Shown here: positions 54,478 through 63,124 of the stretch, piece by piece
Position numbering within the stretch: the stretch's first letter is position 1
How the letters are laid out: every line of letters starts with the position of its first letter
Assembly: GCA_024638845.1 (NCBI GenBank)
Contig: JAHEJN010000009.1
Span: 1-63,635, forward strand
Source: Acidimicrobiales bacterium
GTDB lineage: Bacteria > Actinomycetota > Acidimicrobiia > Acidimicrobiales > JAHEJN01
DNA: 63,635 bases
Reading direction: 5' to 3'
The notes under the pieces: model-generated
Database searches by the model: none
What the model saw: the letters and a program-made list of their open reading frames with translations, nothing else
What the model was told of the DNA's origin: nothing
Program-made: the position numbers and the translations under genes

Positions 54478-55366
54478 GTGGCTCTCCTGTCTCGGACGGG
54501 CTCACGGCGCCGAACGCGGCCGCGAGCGCTATGACTCGACGGGCCTGGCCCGCCAGCGGCTCGTCGACCATCTGACCCTCGAAGGCGACCGCGGCGACGC
54601 CCCCGGCCGCAGCCCGGTCGAAGGCGGCGAGCAGCCGCCGAGCCCGGTCGACCTCGGCGGCGTCGGGAGTGAAGCCTCCGTTGGCCAGCGGCACCTGCGC
54701 CGGATGGATGCACAGCTTGCCGTGATAGCCGAGGTTGCGAGCCTCGGTGGCCTCGGCCGCGAAAGCGACGTCGTCGCCGAAATCGGTGACGACCTGATCG
54801 AGGGCGGGAACGCCGGCAAGTCGAGCCGCGAGCACCACGTGGGAGCGCCCGTACGCGACCTCGGCGTTGGATCGGGTCCGGCGGCCACCCATGTCGGCGA
54901 TGAAGTCCTCGGCCCCGAAGTACGCGCCGACCACCGTTGGATGCTCGAGCACCACGCGGGCGTCGGCCACTCCCCTGGCGGTCTCGAGCCCGGCGACCAC
55001 GCCGAGATCGACCAAGCCGACGCGGTCGAGCGCGGCTCGCACGGTGTCGAGCTCGCCGGTCGTCTCGATCTTGGGCACGACCACAGCCGCGAGATCACCC
55101 GTGAGGGCGCCGCCGATGTCGTCGGCGAACCATTCGGTGGCCACGGCGTTCACCCGAACCATCACCTGGCAGCCGGCGACGACCAGCTCCGGTCCCAGGC
55201 GACGACAGGTCGCCCGTGCCTCGGTCTTGGCGGTGGACGGGGTGGCATCCTCGCAGTCGATCACCACGGCGTCGGCGCCCCTCGCCGGCAGTCTGGCCAG
55301 GAAGTCAGGGCGAACAGCCGGTGCGAACAGCACCGACCGCACATGAGAGAGCGGGCGGATGGTCAC
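54467..55366 (-). CDS. CitE-like acyl-CoA lyase (HpcH/HpaI aldolase family)
   Basis: 299 residues. The TIM barrel has the substrate arginine in [14 protein letters not shown], metal-binding Asp/Glu in [45 protein letters not shown] and [16 protein letters not shown]. In M. tuberculosis the free-standing CitE Rv2498c in the same context acts on branched hydroxyacyl-CoA thioesters. Here it probably cleaves a hydroxyacyl-CoA of leucine breakdown to acetyl-CoA or pyruvate plus an acid. Overlaps maoC by 11 bp. Confidence 0.88.
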   Translation of the reverse strand: MTIRPLSHVRSVLFAPAVRPDFLARLPARGADAVVIDCEDATPSTAKTEARATCRRLGPELVVAGCQVMVRVNAVATEWFADDIGGALTGDLAAVVVPKIETTGELDTVRAALDRVGLVDLGVVAGLETARGVADARVVLEHPTVVGAYFGAEDFIADMGGRRTRSNAEVAYGRSHVVLAARLAGVPALDQVVTDFGDDVAFAAEATEARNLGYHGKLCIHPAQVPLANGGFTPDAAEVDRARRLLAAFDRAAAGGVAAVAFEGQMVDEPLAGQARRVIALAAAFGAVSPSETGEPHDR

Positions 55367-55376
55367 GCGAGCCCGC

Positions 55377-56525
55377 TCACAGCCGCTTGGCGACTTCCTC
55401 GAGCATGACCTCGGTCGCCCCGCCGCCGATGGGCAGGATGCGAGCGTCCCGAGTCATGCGCTCGATCGTGGTCTCCGACATGTATCCGATTCCCCCGTGG
55501 AACTGGAGACAGTCGTACATCACCTCGTTGACCACCTCGCATCCCCAGGCCTTGACGCCCGACATCTCGCGGACGTTGTCGCGGTCCTGGTCGCCCAACC
55601 AGGCGGCGTGGTACATCGCCGCCCGAACCGCGTCGACCTTGGCCTGGTCCATCGCCAGTCGCTGACGAATCGCCCCGAGGTCGAAGAGGCGGCCACCGAA
55701 GGCGGCCCGATCCTGGCAGTACGTACTGGTGAGGTCGAGGGCGGCCTGGGCCGCACCGACTCCCATTCCCACCAGCACCATCCGTTCGTTCTGGAAGTTC
55801 CTCATGGTCTCGTAGAAGCCCCGGTGAACCGTGCCGAGGACCTGGTCGTCGGGCACCCAGACGTCGTCGAGCACGAGCTCGGCGGTGTCGGAACACCGCC
55901 AACCGTGCTTGTCGAGCTTGGTCGCGACCGAGAAGCCTTCGGTGCCGGCCGGCACGAGGAACATGGTGATGCCGTACTGGTTCTCGGGATCGGTCTTGGC
56001 CGCCACGATCGTCATGTCGCCGTAGACGGCGTTGGTGATGTAGGTCTTGCGCCCGTCGATGCGCCAACCATCGCCGTCCCTGACGGCCCGGGTCCGGATG
56101 CCGGCGACATCGGAGCCGGCATCGGGTTCGGTCACCCCGATCGAGAGGATCGTGTCACCCGACAACACGCCCGGCATCCAGCGTTCGTGCTGGTCGGAGG
56201 TACCCGAGTTCACCAAGTGGGGGCCGGCCATGTCGGTGTGCACCAGCACGGTGACGTCGAACCCGGCGTAGGTGGACGAGCCGAGAGCCTCGGAGAACAC
56301 CGCCGAGGCCAACATGCCCATGCCGAGACCGCCGAGCTCCTCGGGTACGCGGAGACCGAGCATCCCGAGCTCACCCATCTTCTTCAGCACCGCTCGGGGC
56401 ACCTTGCCCTCGGCCTCCCACTGGTCACCGGACGGCGTGACCTCCTTGGCGACGAAGGAGACGGTCTGCTCGTAGATGGCCTCGAGCTCATCGGTCATGT
56501 AGGCATTTCGGTGCGGGTTCGTCAT
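55377..56525 (-). CDS. Acyl-CoA dehydrogenase (probable isovaleryl/branched-chain type)
   Basis: 382 residues. Typical features are ILSIGVTEPDAGSDVAGIRT (FAD and substrate loop), TNAVYGDMTIVAAKTDPENQ, YCQDRAAFGGRLFDLGAIRQ and QFHGGIGYMSETTIERMTRD near the C-terminus. It oxidises an acyl-CoA to the enoyl-CoA. The neighbouring carboxylase pair suggests isovaleryl-CoA in leucine degradation. The ATG at 56525 overlaps the carboxylase alpha stop (ATGA). Confidence 0.92.
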   Translation of the reverse strand: MTNPHRNAYMTDELEAIYEQTVSFVAKEVTPSGDQWEAEGKVPRAVLKKMGELGMLGLRVPEELGGLGMGMLASAVFSEALGSSTYAGFDVTVLVHTDMAGPHLVNSGTSDQHERWMPGVLSGDTILSIGVTEPDAGSDVAGIRTRAVRDGDGWRIDGRKTYITNAVYGDMTIVAAKTDPENQYGITMFLVPAGTEGFSVATKLDKHGWRCSDTAELVLDDVWVPDDQVLGTVHRGFYETMRNFQNERMVLVGMGVGAAQAALDLTSTYCQDRAAFGGRLFDLGAIRQRLAMDQAKVDAVRAAMYHAAWLGDQDRDNVREMSGVKAWGCEVVNEVMYDCLQFHGGIGYMSETTIERMTRDARILPIGGGATEVMLEEVAKRL

Positions 56526-58393
56526 CGGTGATCCTGTTCGAAGGTGATGAGCACTTGATGGGTTTCGGTCTGGTCTCCGGGTGCGACGCGAACCTCGGCC
56601 ACGATGCCGGATCCGGCGGCTCGCAACGCGTGGAGCATCTTCATGGCCTCGATCACCACGACCACGTCGCCGCCGCTCACGTGATCGCCGGGGACGACCG
56701 GGGTCTCGGTGACCACCGCCGGGAAGGGCGAGACGACAGCATCGGCGGCACCGTGGCCGACATCGGGAGCCGGCGCCCAGCCCTCGGTGCGATCGAGCAC
56801 GCGAAAGGTGTGGGTGACGCCGGCGACATTCACGGCGACCGATCGATCGGCGACGCTGGCGACCGGATGCGGGAGCCCCGACCGCGCCGCGATCTCGAAG
56901 ACGGCGCCGGTGCTGTGGGCCAGCAGCACCGTGCGCTGTGGCCGGTGGGGGGTAAGGGAGAAGTCGGGCAGCGACGCCCAGGGTCGGCTCGACGCAGTGG
57001 TGCGACGACGGCCGACCCAGACCGCGGCGGCCGTCGCCGCCGCCTGGTCGAGCGGTGGTGGATCGGGCAGGTCGGTCTCATCGAGGAACCGGGTGGTGAT
57101 GCGGCCCTCGACCAGCGGCGGTTGATCGACCAGCCACCGATGGAACCCGGTGTTGGTGGTGAGCCCGCCGATCACGAGCTCATCGAGGGCGAGCGCCAGC
57201 CGGGCGAGGGCGGTGGGACGATCGGTGGCGCTAACGACGAGCTTCGCCACCATCGAGTCGTAGTGCGACGACACGTGCGACCCGACGACGACGCCGGAGT
57301 CCCACCGGATGTCGTCGGGAACCGTCAGGTGCGAGATCGTCCCGATCTGGGGCGCAAAGCTCGACCCGGGGTCCTCGGCGTTGACCCGAGCCTCGAACGC
57401 GTGGCCGCTCAGAACGATCTCGTCCTGCTCGAACGGGAGGGGCTGCCCGGTCGCCGACCGGATCTGCAGCTCGACGAGATCGAGGCCGGTGACCGCTTCG
57501 GTCACCGGGTGCTCGACCTGCAGGCGGGTGTTCATCTCCAGGAAGAAGTACTCGCCGCTCGTGTCGTCGACGATGAACTCGACGGTGCCGGCCGAGTCAT
57601 ACCCGATGGCAGCAGCCAGAGTCACCGCGCTGGTCTGGAGCCCGTGGCGGGTGACGTCGGGCAGGTTGGGCGCCGGAGCTTCCTCGAGCAGCTTCTGATA
57701 CCGGCGCTGGACCGAGCACTCGCGTGTTCCGAGGTGGATCACGTGCCCGTGGGCGTCGCCGACCACCTGGACCTCGACATGACGGGGACGCTGGATGTAG
57801 CGCTCGACGATCATGGCGCCGTCGCCGAACGAGCGCTGGGCCTCGGCGGTCGCCTCGGCCAACGCCGCGGCGAACTCGCTCGCTGCCGCCACGATCCGGA
57901 TGCCCTTGCCGCCGCCACCCGCGGCCGCCTTCACCAGCACCGGGAACCCGATTCGTGCTGCCGCCTCGGCCAGGTCGGCCTCGGTCTGGGTCTGGTCGTA
58001 GCCGGGGATGATCGGGACACCCGACTCGGCCGCGAGACCCCGGGCGCGGATCTTCGACCCCATCTGCTCGATGGCATCGGCGTTCGGGCCGATCCAGACG
58101 AGCCCCGCCTCGACCACGGCACGCGCGAAGACCGCGTTCTCCGAGAGGAAGCCGTAGCCGGGGTGGACGGCGGTGGCCTGGGAGCTGACCGCAGCATCGA
58201 GGATGCGATCGATCGCCAGATACGAAAGGGACAGCTCCGCCGGGCCGATGTTGACGGCGACGGTGGCGTCGTCGACGAAGGGTGCAGAGGCGTCGGGGTC
58301 GGCGTAGACGGCGACGGTCTCGTGGCCCAGCCGCCGTGCGGTTCGAAACACCCGCCGGGCGATCTCGCCCCGGTTGGCCACGAGGATCTTCAT
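56522..58393 (-). CDS. Acyl-CoA carboxylase alpha chain (biotin carboxylase plus biotin carrier), 3-methylcrotonyl-CoA type
   Basis: 623 residues. The N-terminal biotin carboxylase domain starts MKILVANRGEIARRVFRTAR, with the ATP-grasp loop KAAAGGGGKGIRIV and EMNTRLQVEHPVTEAVTGLD. The C-terminal biotinyl domain carries the biotin lysine in VVVIEAMKMLHALRA. It starts 4 nt after the beta-chain stop. It is of the AccA1/MccA type. Confidence 0.94.
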   Translation of the reverse strand: MKILVANRGEIARRVFRTARRLGHETVAVYADPDASAPFVDDATVAVNIGPAELSLSYLAIDRILDAAVSSQATAVHPGYGFLSENAVFARAVVEAGLVWIGPNADAIEQMGSKIRARGLAAESGVPIIPGYDQTQTEADLAEAAARIGFPVLVKAAAGGGGKGIRIVAAASEFAAALAEATAEAQRSFGDGAMIVERYIQRPRHVEVQVVGDAHGHVIHLGTRECSVQRRYQKLLEEAPAPNLPDVTRHGLQTSAVTLAAAIGYDSAGTVEFIVDDTSGEYFFLEMNTRLQVEHPVTEAVTGLDLVELQIRSATGQPLPFEQDEIVLSGHAFEARVNAEDPGSSFAPQIGTISHLTVPDDIRWDSGVVVGSHVSSHYDSMVAKLVVSATDRPTALARLALALDELVIGGLTTNTGFHRWLVDQPPLVEGRITTRFLDETDLPDPPPLDQAAATAAAVWVGRRRTTASSRPWASLPDFSLTPHRPQRTVLLAHSTGAVFEIAARSGLPHPVASVADRSVAVNVAGVTHTFRVLDRTEGWAPAPDVGHGAADAVVSPFPAVVTETPVVPGDHVSGGDVVVVIEAMKMLHALRAAGSGIVAEVRVAPGDQTETHQVLITFEQDHR

Positions 58394-58397
58394 CGCG

Positions 58398-60020
58398 TCA
58401 CATCCGGTAGACGAGGCCGGACCCGGGCGCCGGCTCGTCCTGGCGGGCGGCGAGGGCCAGGCAGAGTCCCAGCGTGTCGCGCGTGTGGATCGGATCGATG
58501 AGACCGTCGTCCCAGAGCCGAGACGTGGCGTAGTAGGGATCCGACTGCTCTTCGTACTGGCTGCGCACCTCGGCCCGCATCGCGCCCACCTCGTCCTCGG
58601 TGGTGTCGGATCCCTTCATGCCGGCCAGGCGGATGTCGACCAGGACGGTCTCGGCCGTGTCGGCGGCCATCGTGGCGATACGCGAGTTCGGCCAGGCGAA
58701 AAGGAAGCGGGGATTGAATCCTCGCCCGCACATGCCGTAGTTGCCGGCCCCGTACGAGCCGCCTATGAGCACTGTGTAACGCGGAACAGTGGCGTTGGCG
58801 ACGGCCGCAACCATCTTGGCCCCGTGCTTGGCGATGCCGGCGGCCTCGGAATCACGGCCGACCATGTAGCCCGACGTGTTCTGCAGGAACAGGAGCGGGA
58901 TGCGCCGTTGTTCGCAGAGCTCGATGAAGTGGGTGGCCTTCAGCGCCGCATCGCTGAAGATGATGCCGTTGTTGGCGACGACACCGACCAGATGGCCCCA
59001 GATGCGAGCGAATCCACAGATGATCGATGTGCCCCACTCGGGTTTGAAGGCGGCGAAGCGGGATCCGTCGACGATGCGGGCGATGATCTCGGTTGCGTCG
59101 AAGGGAATACGGCTGTCGGCGCTGATGATCCCGTAGATGTCCTCGGCGGGATGCGCAGGGGGTTCGGGCTCGATCGAGTCGATCCAGCCGGTCCGCTCGT
59201 CGAGTCGCCGCTGATTCGTCGTCTCGCAGATCTCACGGAGACGCCCGTACGCCTCGGCCTCGGTGTCGGCCAGGTAGTCGCTCACGCCCGACACGTGCGT
59301 GTGCAGGAGCGCTCCGCCGAGCTCGTCGGGGTCGATCACCTCACCGAGGGCGGCCTTCACGATCGGCGGACCGCCGAGGAAGATGCGGCCGATGCCCTCG
59401 ACCATGATCACCTCGTCGGACAGGGCGGGTACGTAGGCACCGCCGGCGGTGCAGCCGCCGAGAACCACCGAGAGCTGGGGCAGGCCCCGGGCCGACAGCC
59501 GCGCCTGACGGTAGAAGGATCCTCCGAAGTGGTCCTTGTCGGGGAAGATCTCGTCCTGCAACGGCAGGAACGCGCCACCGGAGTCGACCAGGTAGATGAC
59601 GCCGAGATCGTTCTGGTCGGCGATCTCCTGGGCCCGTACGTGTTTCTTGATCGACACCGGCAGCAGTGATCCGCCCTTCACCGTCGCGTCGTTGGCGATG
59701 AACATGTAAGGAGCTCCGTGCACGACGCCGATGCCGGTGACGATGCCGGCACCGGGCGCAGCATCGTCGTACTGTCCGAATCCGCTCAGCGTGGAGAGCT
59801 CGAGAAACGGTGTGTCGTGGTCGGTCACCATGGCGATTCGATCGCGCACCAGGACCTTGCCGCGGTCGAGGTGTCGCTCGATGCTGCGCTCGCGCCCGGG
59901 ACCACCACCGATGGCCCAGGTCATTCGCTCGCGCAGCGTCGCCGTGAGCTCGGCATAGGCGGCGGCGTTGTCGCGAAAGGCCGCCGACGAGCGGTCGACG
60001 TGGGAGGTGATGGGAATCAC
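58398..60020 (-). CDS. Acyl-CoA carboxylase beta chain (carboxyltransferase), 3-methylcrotonyl-CoA type
   Basis: 540 residues. Oxyanion and acyl-CoA regions appear in LGVIYLVDSGGAFLPLQDEI, VLGGCTAGGAYVPALSDEVI and LIGGSYGAGNYGMCGRGFNP, the last characteristic of 3-methylcrotonyl/geranyl-CoA carboxylases rather than propionyl-CoA ones. It is the first gene of the operon. The GTG at 60020 follows TAAGGT by 6 nt, so the mRNA is predicted leaderless, and a palindrome overlaps this -10. Confidence 0.94.
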   Translation of the reverse strand: MIPITSHVDRSSAAFRDNAAAYAELTATLRERMTWAIGGGPGRERSIERHLDRGKVLVRDRIAMVTDHDTPFLELSTLSGFGQYDDAAPGAGIVTGIGVVHGAPYMFIANDATVKGGSLLPVSIKKHVRAQEIADQNDLGVIYLVDSGGAFLPLQDEIFPDKDHFGGSFYRQARLSARGLPQLSVVLGGCTAGGAYVPALSDEVIMVEGIGRIFLGGPPIVKAALGEVIDPDELGGALLHTHVSGVSDYLADTEAEAYGRLREICETTNQRRLDERTGWIDSIEPEPPAHPAEDIYGIISADSRIPFDATEIIARIVDGSRFAAFKPEWGTSIICGFARIWGHLVGVVANNGIIFSDAALKATHFIELCEQRRIPLLFLQNTSGYMVGRDSEAAGIAKHGAKMVAAVANATVPRYTVLIGGSYGAGNYGMCGRGFNPRFLFAWPNSRIATMAADTAETVLVDIRLAGMKGSDTTEDEVGAMRAEVRSQYEEQSDPYYATSRLWDDGLIDPIHTRDTLGLCLALAARQDEPAPGSGLVYRM

Positions 60021-60026
60021 AGCGTC

Positions 60027-60044
60027 ACCTTAGTCGCCGCTAAG
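60027..60044 (-). promoter_or_regulatory. Promoter and candidate operator of the leucine-degradation operon
   Basis: The -10 TAAGGT (60027-60032, minus strand) overlaps the palindrome CTTAG-N6-CTAAG (60029-60044). A repressor bound here would block polymerase. The neighbouring TetR protein is the natural candidate. Confidence 0.5.
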
Positions 60045-60071
60045 TCGGGACGAGGGGGAGGTCGCCGATCG

Positions 60072-61193
60072 TCATGATCGTGCTCCGACCAGCAGCGGCA
60101 CCCGCATCTCCGCCGAGGTGAGCGATCCGTGCCGACCGATGAGGTCGACCGACCCGCCATCGGTCGGCTCGATGAACGCGACCGGTTCGAAGGGTACGAG
60201 CGCGACGTCACCGAGCCGATCGAGGACCGACGACGACGGCGGCGGCCCGAAGATCCGGCGATCGACGAGCTCGTCACGGGAGTAGACCCACGCGAGCTCA
60301 CCGTGGGCGGCGACGGCGGCGTCGAGCAGGGCCGCCGCCCGACCGGGTTTGGCGTGCAGCCACCGGAAGCGGGCTTCGCCCGACTGGGCACCGACGAGCT
60401 CCAGGACGGTCGGGTCGGGCTCGATCGTGGCGTCGCCGATGTGCACCTGGCCATGATCGGCGGTGATCAACAGGACCGCTCCCTCCGGCAGCACGGCCAA
60501 GAGGTCGGCCACCAGGCGGTCGGTGGCCACGAGCTCGGCCGTGTAGTGGTCGGTGAGCCCGTACTCGTGGGCGATCTTGTCGATGCCGTCGTAGTACGCG
60601 TACACGAAGGGTGTGCCCCGATCGAGGGCGTGCGCCACTTCGGTCACCAACGTGCTCGTGAGCTTGTACCCCACCAGATCGGTGTCGGAGAGATGGGCGA
60701 GCGTGAAGCCGCTCCCACGGAACTCCGACCGGGTGATGACCGTGGGATGACGTTGGGCGAAGGTCGGCGCCGTCTGGAACTCCGCAGCTGGTATCCGGTC
60801 GCGGGCATCACCCGAGCCGGTCGACCACCGCAGGACGTTGAGCGTCTCGCCTCCGGTTCGGATGCGGTAACCGACGACGCCGTGCTGACTCGGTGCCAGA
60901 CCGGTAGAGATCGAAGTGAGCGCCGATGCGGTGGTCGACGGGGCAACGGTGGTGATCGATTCACCCTCCATCGAGGCCAACGCCGGAGCGTGGCCCATGC
61001 GATCGGTGAGCTGTTCTGCCCCCAGGCCATCGAGCACGAGCAGCACGATCTGGTCGGCCGCCAACGCGGCCTCGGGCATCCAGGGCCGCCCGACATCGGC
61101 ATGCTGCAGCAGCGCAGGCACGATGTTGGCAACACATGCACCGCTGTAGTCGGGCAGAACCGGCTCGGGCCGCGCATCTCGCATTGCGACCAC
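60072..61193 (-). CDS. Alkaline-phosphatase-superfamily nucleotide pyrophosphatase/phosphodiesterase
   Basis: About 373 residues from GTG 61193; ATG 61184 is equally possible. The metal-site pattern is complete: Asp in IVLLVLDGLGAEQL, nucleophile region APSTTASALTSISTGLAPSQ, HGVVGYR, Asp/His in YYDGIDKIAHEYG, LLITADHGQVHIG, and a final His in LIGRHGSL. There is no signal peptide, so it acts in the cytoplasm. The substrate (a nucleotide or phospholipid diester) is unknown. Confidence 0.85.
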   Translation of the reverse strand: MVAMRDARPEPVLPDYSGACVANIVPALLQHADVGRPWMPEAALAADQIVLLVLDGLGAEQLTDRMGHAPALASMEGESITTVAPSTTASALTSISTGLAPSQHGVVGYRIRTGGETLNVLRWSTGSGDARDRIPAAEFQTAPTFAQRHPTVITRSEFRGSGFTLAHLSDTDLVGYKLTSTLVTEVAHALDRGTPFVYAYYDGIDKIAHEYGLTDHYTAELVATDRLVADLLAVLPEGAVLLITADHGQVHIGDATIEPDPTVLELVGAQSGEARFRWLHAKPGRAAALLDAAVAAHGELAWVYSRDELVDRRIFGPPPSSSVLDRLGDVALVPFEPVAFIEPTDGGSVDLIGRHGSLTSAEMRVPLLVGARS

Positions 61194-61257
61194 TTGACCA
61201 GCTCACGGCGGAAAGGGCAACCGGGTCACCGTCGACCTCGGGCCTACAGTGGTGACC

Positions 61258-61695
61258 GTGAAGGTGTCGACCCGTGGCGACTATGCCAGTCGAGCGCTCT
61301 TGTCGCTCGCATTGCACCCCGACGTGGCGCCCACATCGGTGCGCGACATCGCCGAGCGGACCGCGCTTCCCCAGCCGTATCTCGAGCAGATCCTCCTCGC
61401 CCTCAAGGGCGCAGGTCTGGTGAAGAGCAAGCGCGGCGTGGGCGGCGGCTATACCCTCGCTCGCGATCCAGCCGAGATCACGCTGGCCCAGATCGTCTCG
61501 GCCGTCGACGGACCGATCGTCGCCGGCGACTTCGGTGAGCCCCACGCCGACGGTGCCTGCGATCACGAAGGTCAGTGCGTCCTGCTCGCCGTGTGGTCGG
61601 GCGCCGGACAACAGATGCGCAAGCTGCTCGAGTCCTACACGTTGGCCGAACTGGCGGGAACCGCGCGGGGCGAGAACCCCTGGCCCGAGTCGTAG
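61258..61695 (+). CDS. Rrf2-family transcriptional regulator
   Basis: 145 residues from GTG 61258, giving the family's usual start MKVSTRGDYASRALLSLALH; TACAGT (61245-61250) ends 7 nt before it, while GTGs at 61249 and 61252 lie in the hexamer or too close to it. A winged helix (SVRDIAERTALPQPYLEQIL, KSKRGVGGGYTLARDP) is followed by GACDHEGQCVL with two cysteines rather than the three of IscR. It may sense a redox signal or bind a cluster with a non-Cys ligand. No isc or suf genes are nearby. Confidence 0.88.
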   Translation: MKVSTRGDYASRALLSLALHPDVAPTSVRDIAERTALPQPYLEQILLALKGAGLVKSKRGVGGGYTLARDPAEITLAQIVSAVDGPIVAGDFGEPHADGACDHEGQCVLLAVWSGAGQQMRKLLESYTLAELAGTARGENPWPES

Positions 61696-61711
61696 GCGCG
61701 CGGGGCGCGGC

Positions 61712-62623
61712 TCAATCGAGCCGCGCCAGCAGATCGCGCAGGTCGGCCGGAGGCTCGGCGTCGAGCTCGATGTCCTCGGCTGTCACCGGGTGGTTCAGGC
61801 GCAGGTGTTCGGCGTGCAGCGCCGGCCGGCGAAAGGGCAGCGCCTCGCGTTCGCTGCCGTAGCGGAGGTCACCCACCACCGGATGACCGATGGCGGCCAG
61901 GTGCACCCGGATCTGATGGGTCCGACCCGTCTCGAGCTCGCAGTGCAAGACGCTGACACCGGGATCGGCAACCCGCCGCGCGACCAGGTATCGAGTGCGA
62001 GCCTGTTTGCCGTCGGCCACCAGCGCCATCTTCAGTGGATCGCGCGGCGAGCGAGCCATGGGTGAGTCGATCAGTCCCTCGTCGGCCTCGACCTCGCCCC
62101 ACACGACGGCGAGGTATCGGCGCTTGACCCGCCGGGCTGCGAGGGCGGCCACGAGCGCGTCGTAGGCGAAGGCCGAGCGGGCGACCATCATCAGCCCGGA
62201 CGTGCCGACGTCGAGGCGATGAACGATCCCCGGACGATGGGGTTCCCCGACGTCGGCGATCTCGGGGAACCGAGCGAGCAAACCGTTCACGAGCGTACCG
62301 GTCGGGTTGCCCGAGCCCGGATGGACGACCAGGCCCGGCGGTTTGTCGACCACCACCAGATCGGCGTCTGCGTACACGATCGCGAGCTCGACGGAGTCGT
62401 CGGGGGCAGGGCGAACGATCGGAGCATCGACCTCACCGGTGATCACGACGACGTCGCCGGCCGCAACCGCACGCGAGCGGGTGGTCTCGACCGTGTCGTT
62501 CACCGACACCTCGCCGTCGGTTACGAGACGTGCCGACCGCGATCGACTGCAGCCGAGCAGGAGCGAGAGATAGCGGTCGAGACGATCACCGTCGAAGGCA
62601 TCGGGCACGACCTCGGAGATCAC
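61712..62623 (-). CDS. rluD: RluD-family 23S rRNA pseudouridine synthase
   Basis: 303 residues from GTG 62623, which overlaps the lspA stop (GTGA). An S4 domain (DRLDRYLSLLLGCSRSRSAR) is followed by the catalytic domain with Asp in HRPGIVHRLDVGTSGLMMVA, LAVVWGEVEADEGLID and LETGRTHQIRVHLAAIGHPV. It modifies helix 69 or a related site. lspA-rluD is a common neighbour pair. Confidence 0.94.
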   Translation of the reverse strand: MISEVVPDAFDGDRLDRYLSLLLGCSRSRSARLVTDGEVSVNDTVETTRSRAVAAGDVVVITGEVDAPIVRPAPDDSVELAIVYADADLVVVDKPPGLVVHPGSGNPTGTLVNGLLARFPEIADVGEPHRPGIVHRLDVGTSGLMMVARSAFAYDALVAALAARRVKRRYLAVVWGEVEADEGLIDSPMARSPRDPLKMALVADGKQARTRYLVARRVADPGVSVLHCELETGRTHQIRVHLAAIGHPVVGDLRYGSEREALPFRRPALHAEHLRLNHPVTAEDIELDAEPPADLRDLLARLD

Positions 62624-63117
62624 GCGTCGGCCCTGCCGGCGAACACCAACAGCAATGCACCACCGACGACGATCGCGGCGTCGGCCACGTTGAACACCGG
62701 CCACCACTGGAGATCGATGAAGTCGACGACCGCCCCGTCGAAGAAGCCGTCGCCCCGAAACGCCCGATCGGCGAGATTCCCGACGGCGCCCCCGGCCACC
62801 ATGGCGAGTGGTATCGACGTGCGCAGATCGGGGACGTGTCGCAGCGTCGCCACCAGCACGACCACGACGACCAGGGCGAGCAGCGCGATCCAGACCCCGA
62901 ATCCCTCACCGGCACTGAACGCGCTGCCGGTGTTGAAGACGAGGTTGAGCCGCAGCGATCCGACCAGATCAATCGTGCGCCGGGGATCGTCGAGGGTGGC
63001 GAGCGCCCACCGCTTGGTGAGCTGATCGGCGATGACGACGCCACCCGCAACGAGGAGGGGGACCACCAACCGGCCCGAGTCGGGTCCCGGCGGCTCGACG
63101 TCGCTGGTATGGGTCAT
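62620..63117 (-). CDS. lspA: Lipoprotein signal peptidase (signal peptidase II)
   Basis: 165 residues from ATG 63117, four membrane spans. Catalytic Asp pair in VAGGAVGNLADRAFRG and WWPVFNVADAAIVVGGA, with VVIADQLTKRWAL in the first span. It cleaves prolipoproteins before the lipid-modified Cys, such as the DUF3105 and TAP-like lipoproteins in this window. It starts 7 nt after the TraR/DksA-like gene. Confidence 0.95.
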   Translation of the reverse strand: MTHTSDVEPPGPDSGRLVVPLLVAGGVVIADQLTKRWALATLDDPRRTIDLVGSLRLNLVFNTGSAFSAGEGFGVWIALLALVVVVVLVATLRHVPDLRTSIPLAMVAGGAVGNLADRAFRGDGFFDGAVVDFIDLQWWPVFNVADAAIVVGGALLLVFAGRADA

Positions 63118-63124
63118 GAGGGGC

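Noticed and set aside
61241-61250. Third shared-TA divergent promoter between the Rrf2 and phosphodiesterase genes
   Set aside because: The minus-strand hexamer would be TAGGCC, lacking the final T, and lies about 45 nt from the start codon, unlike the two supported cases.
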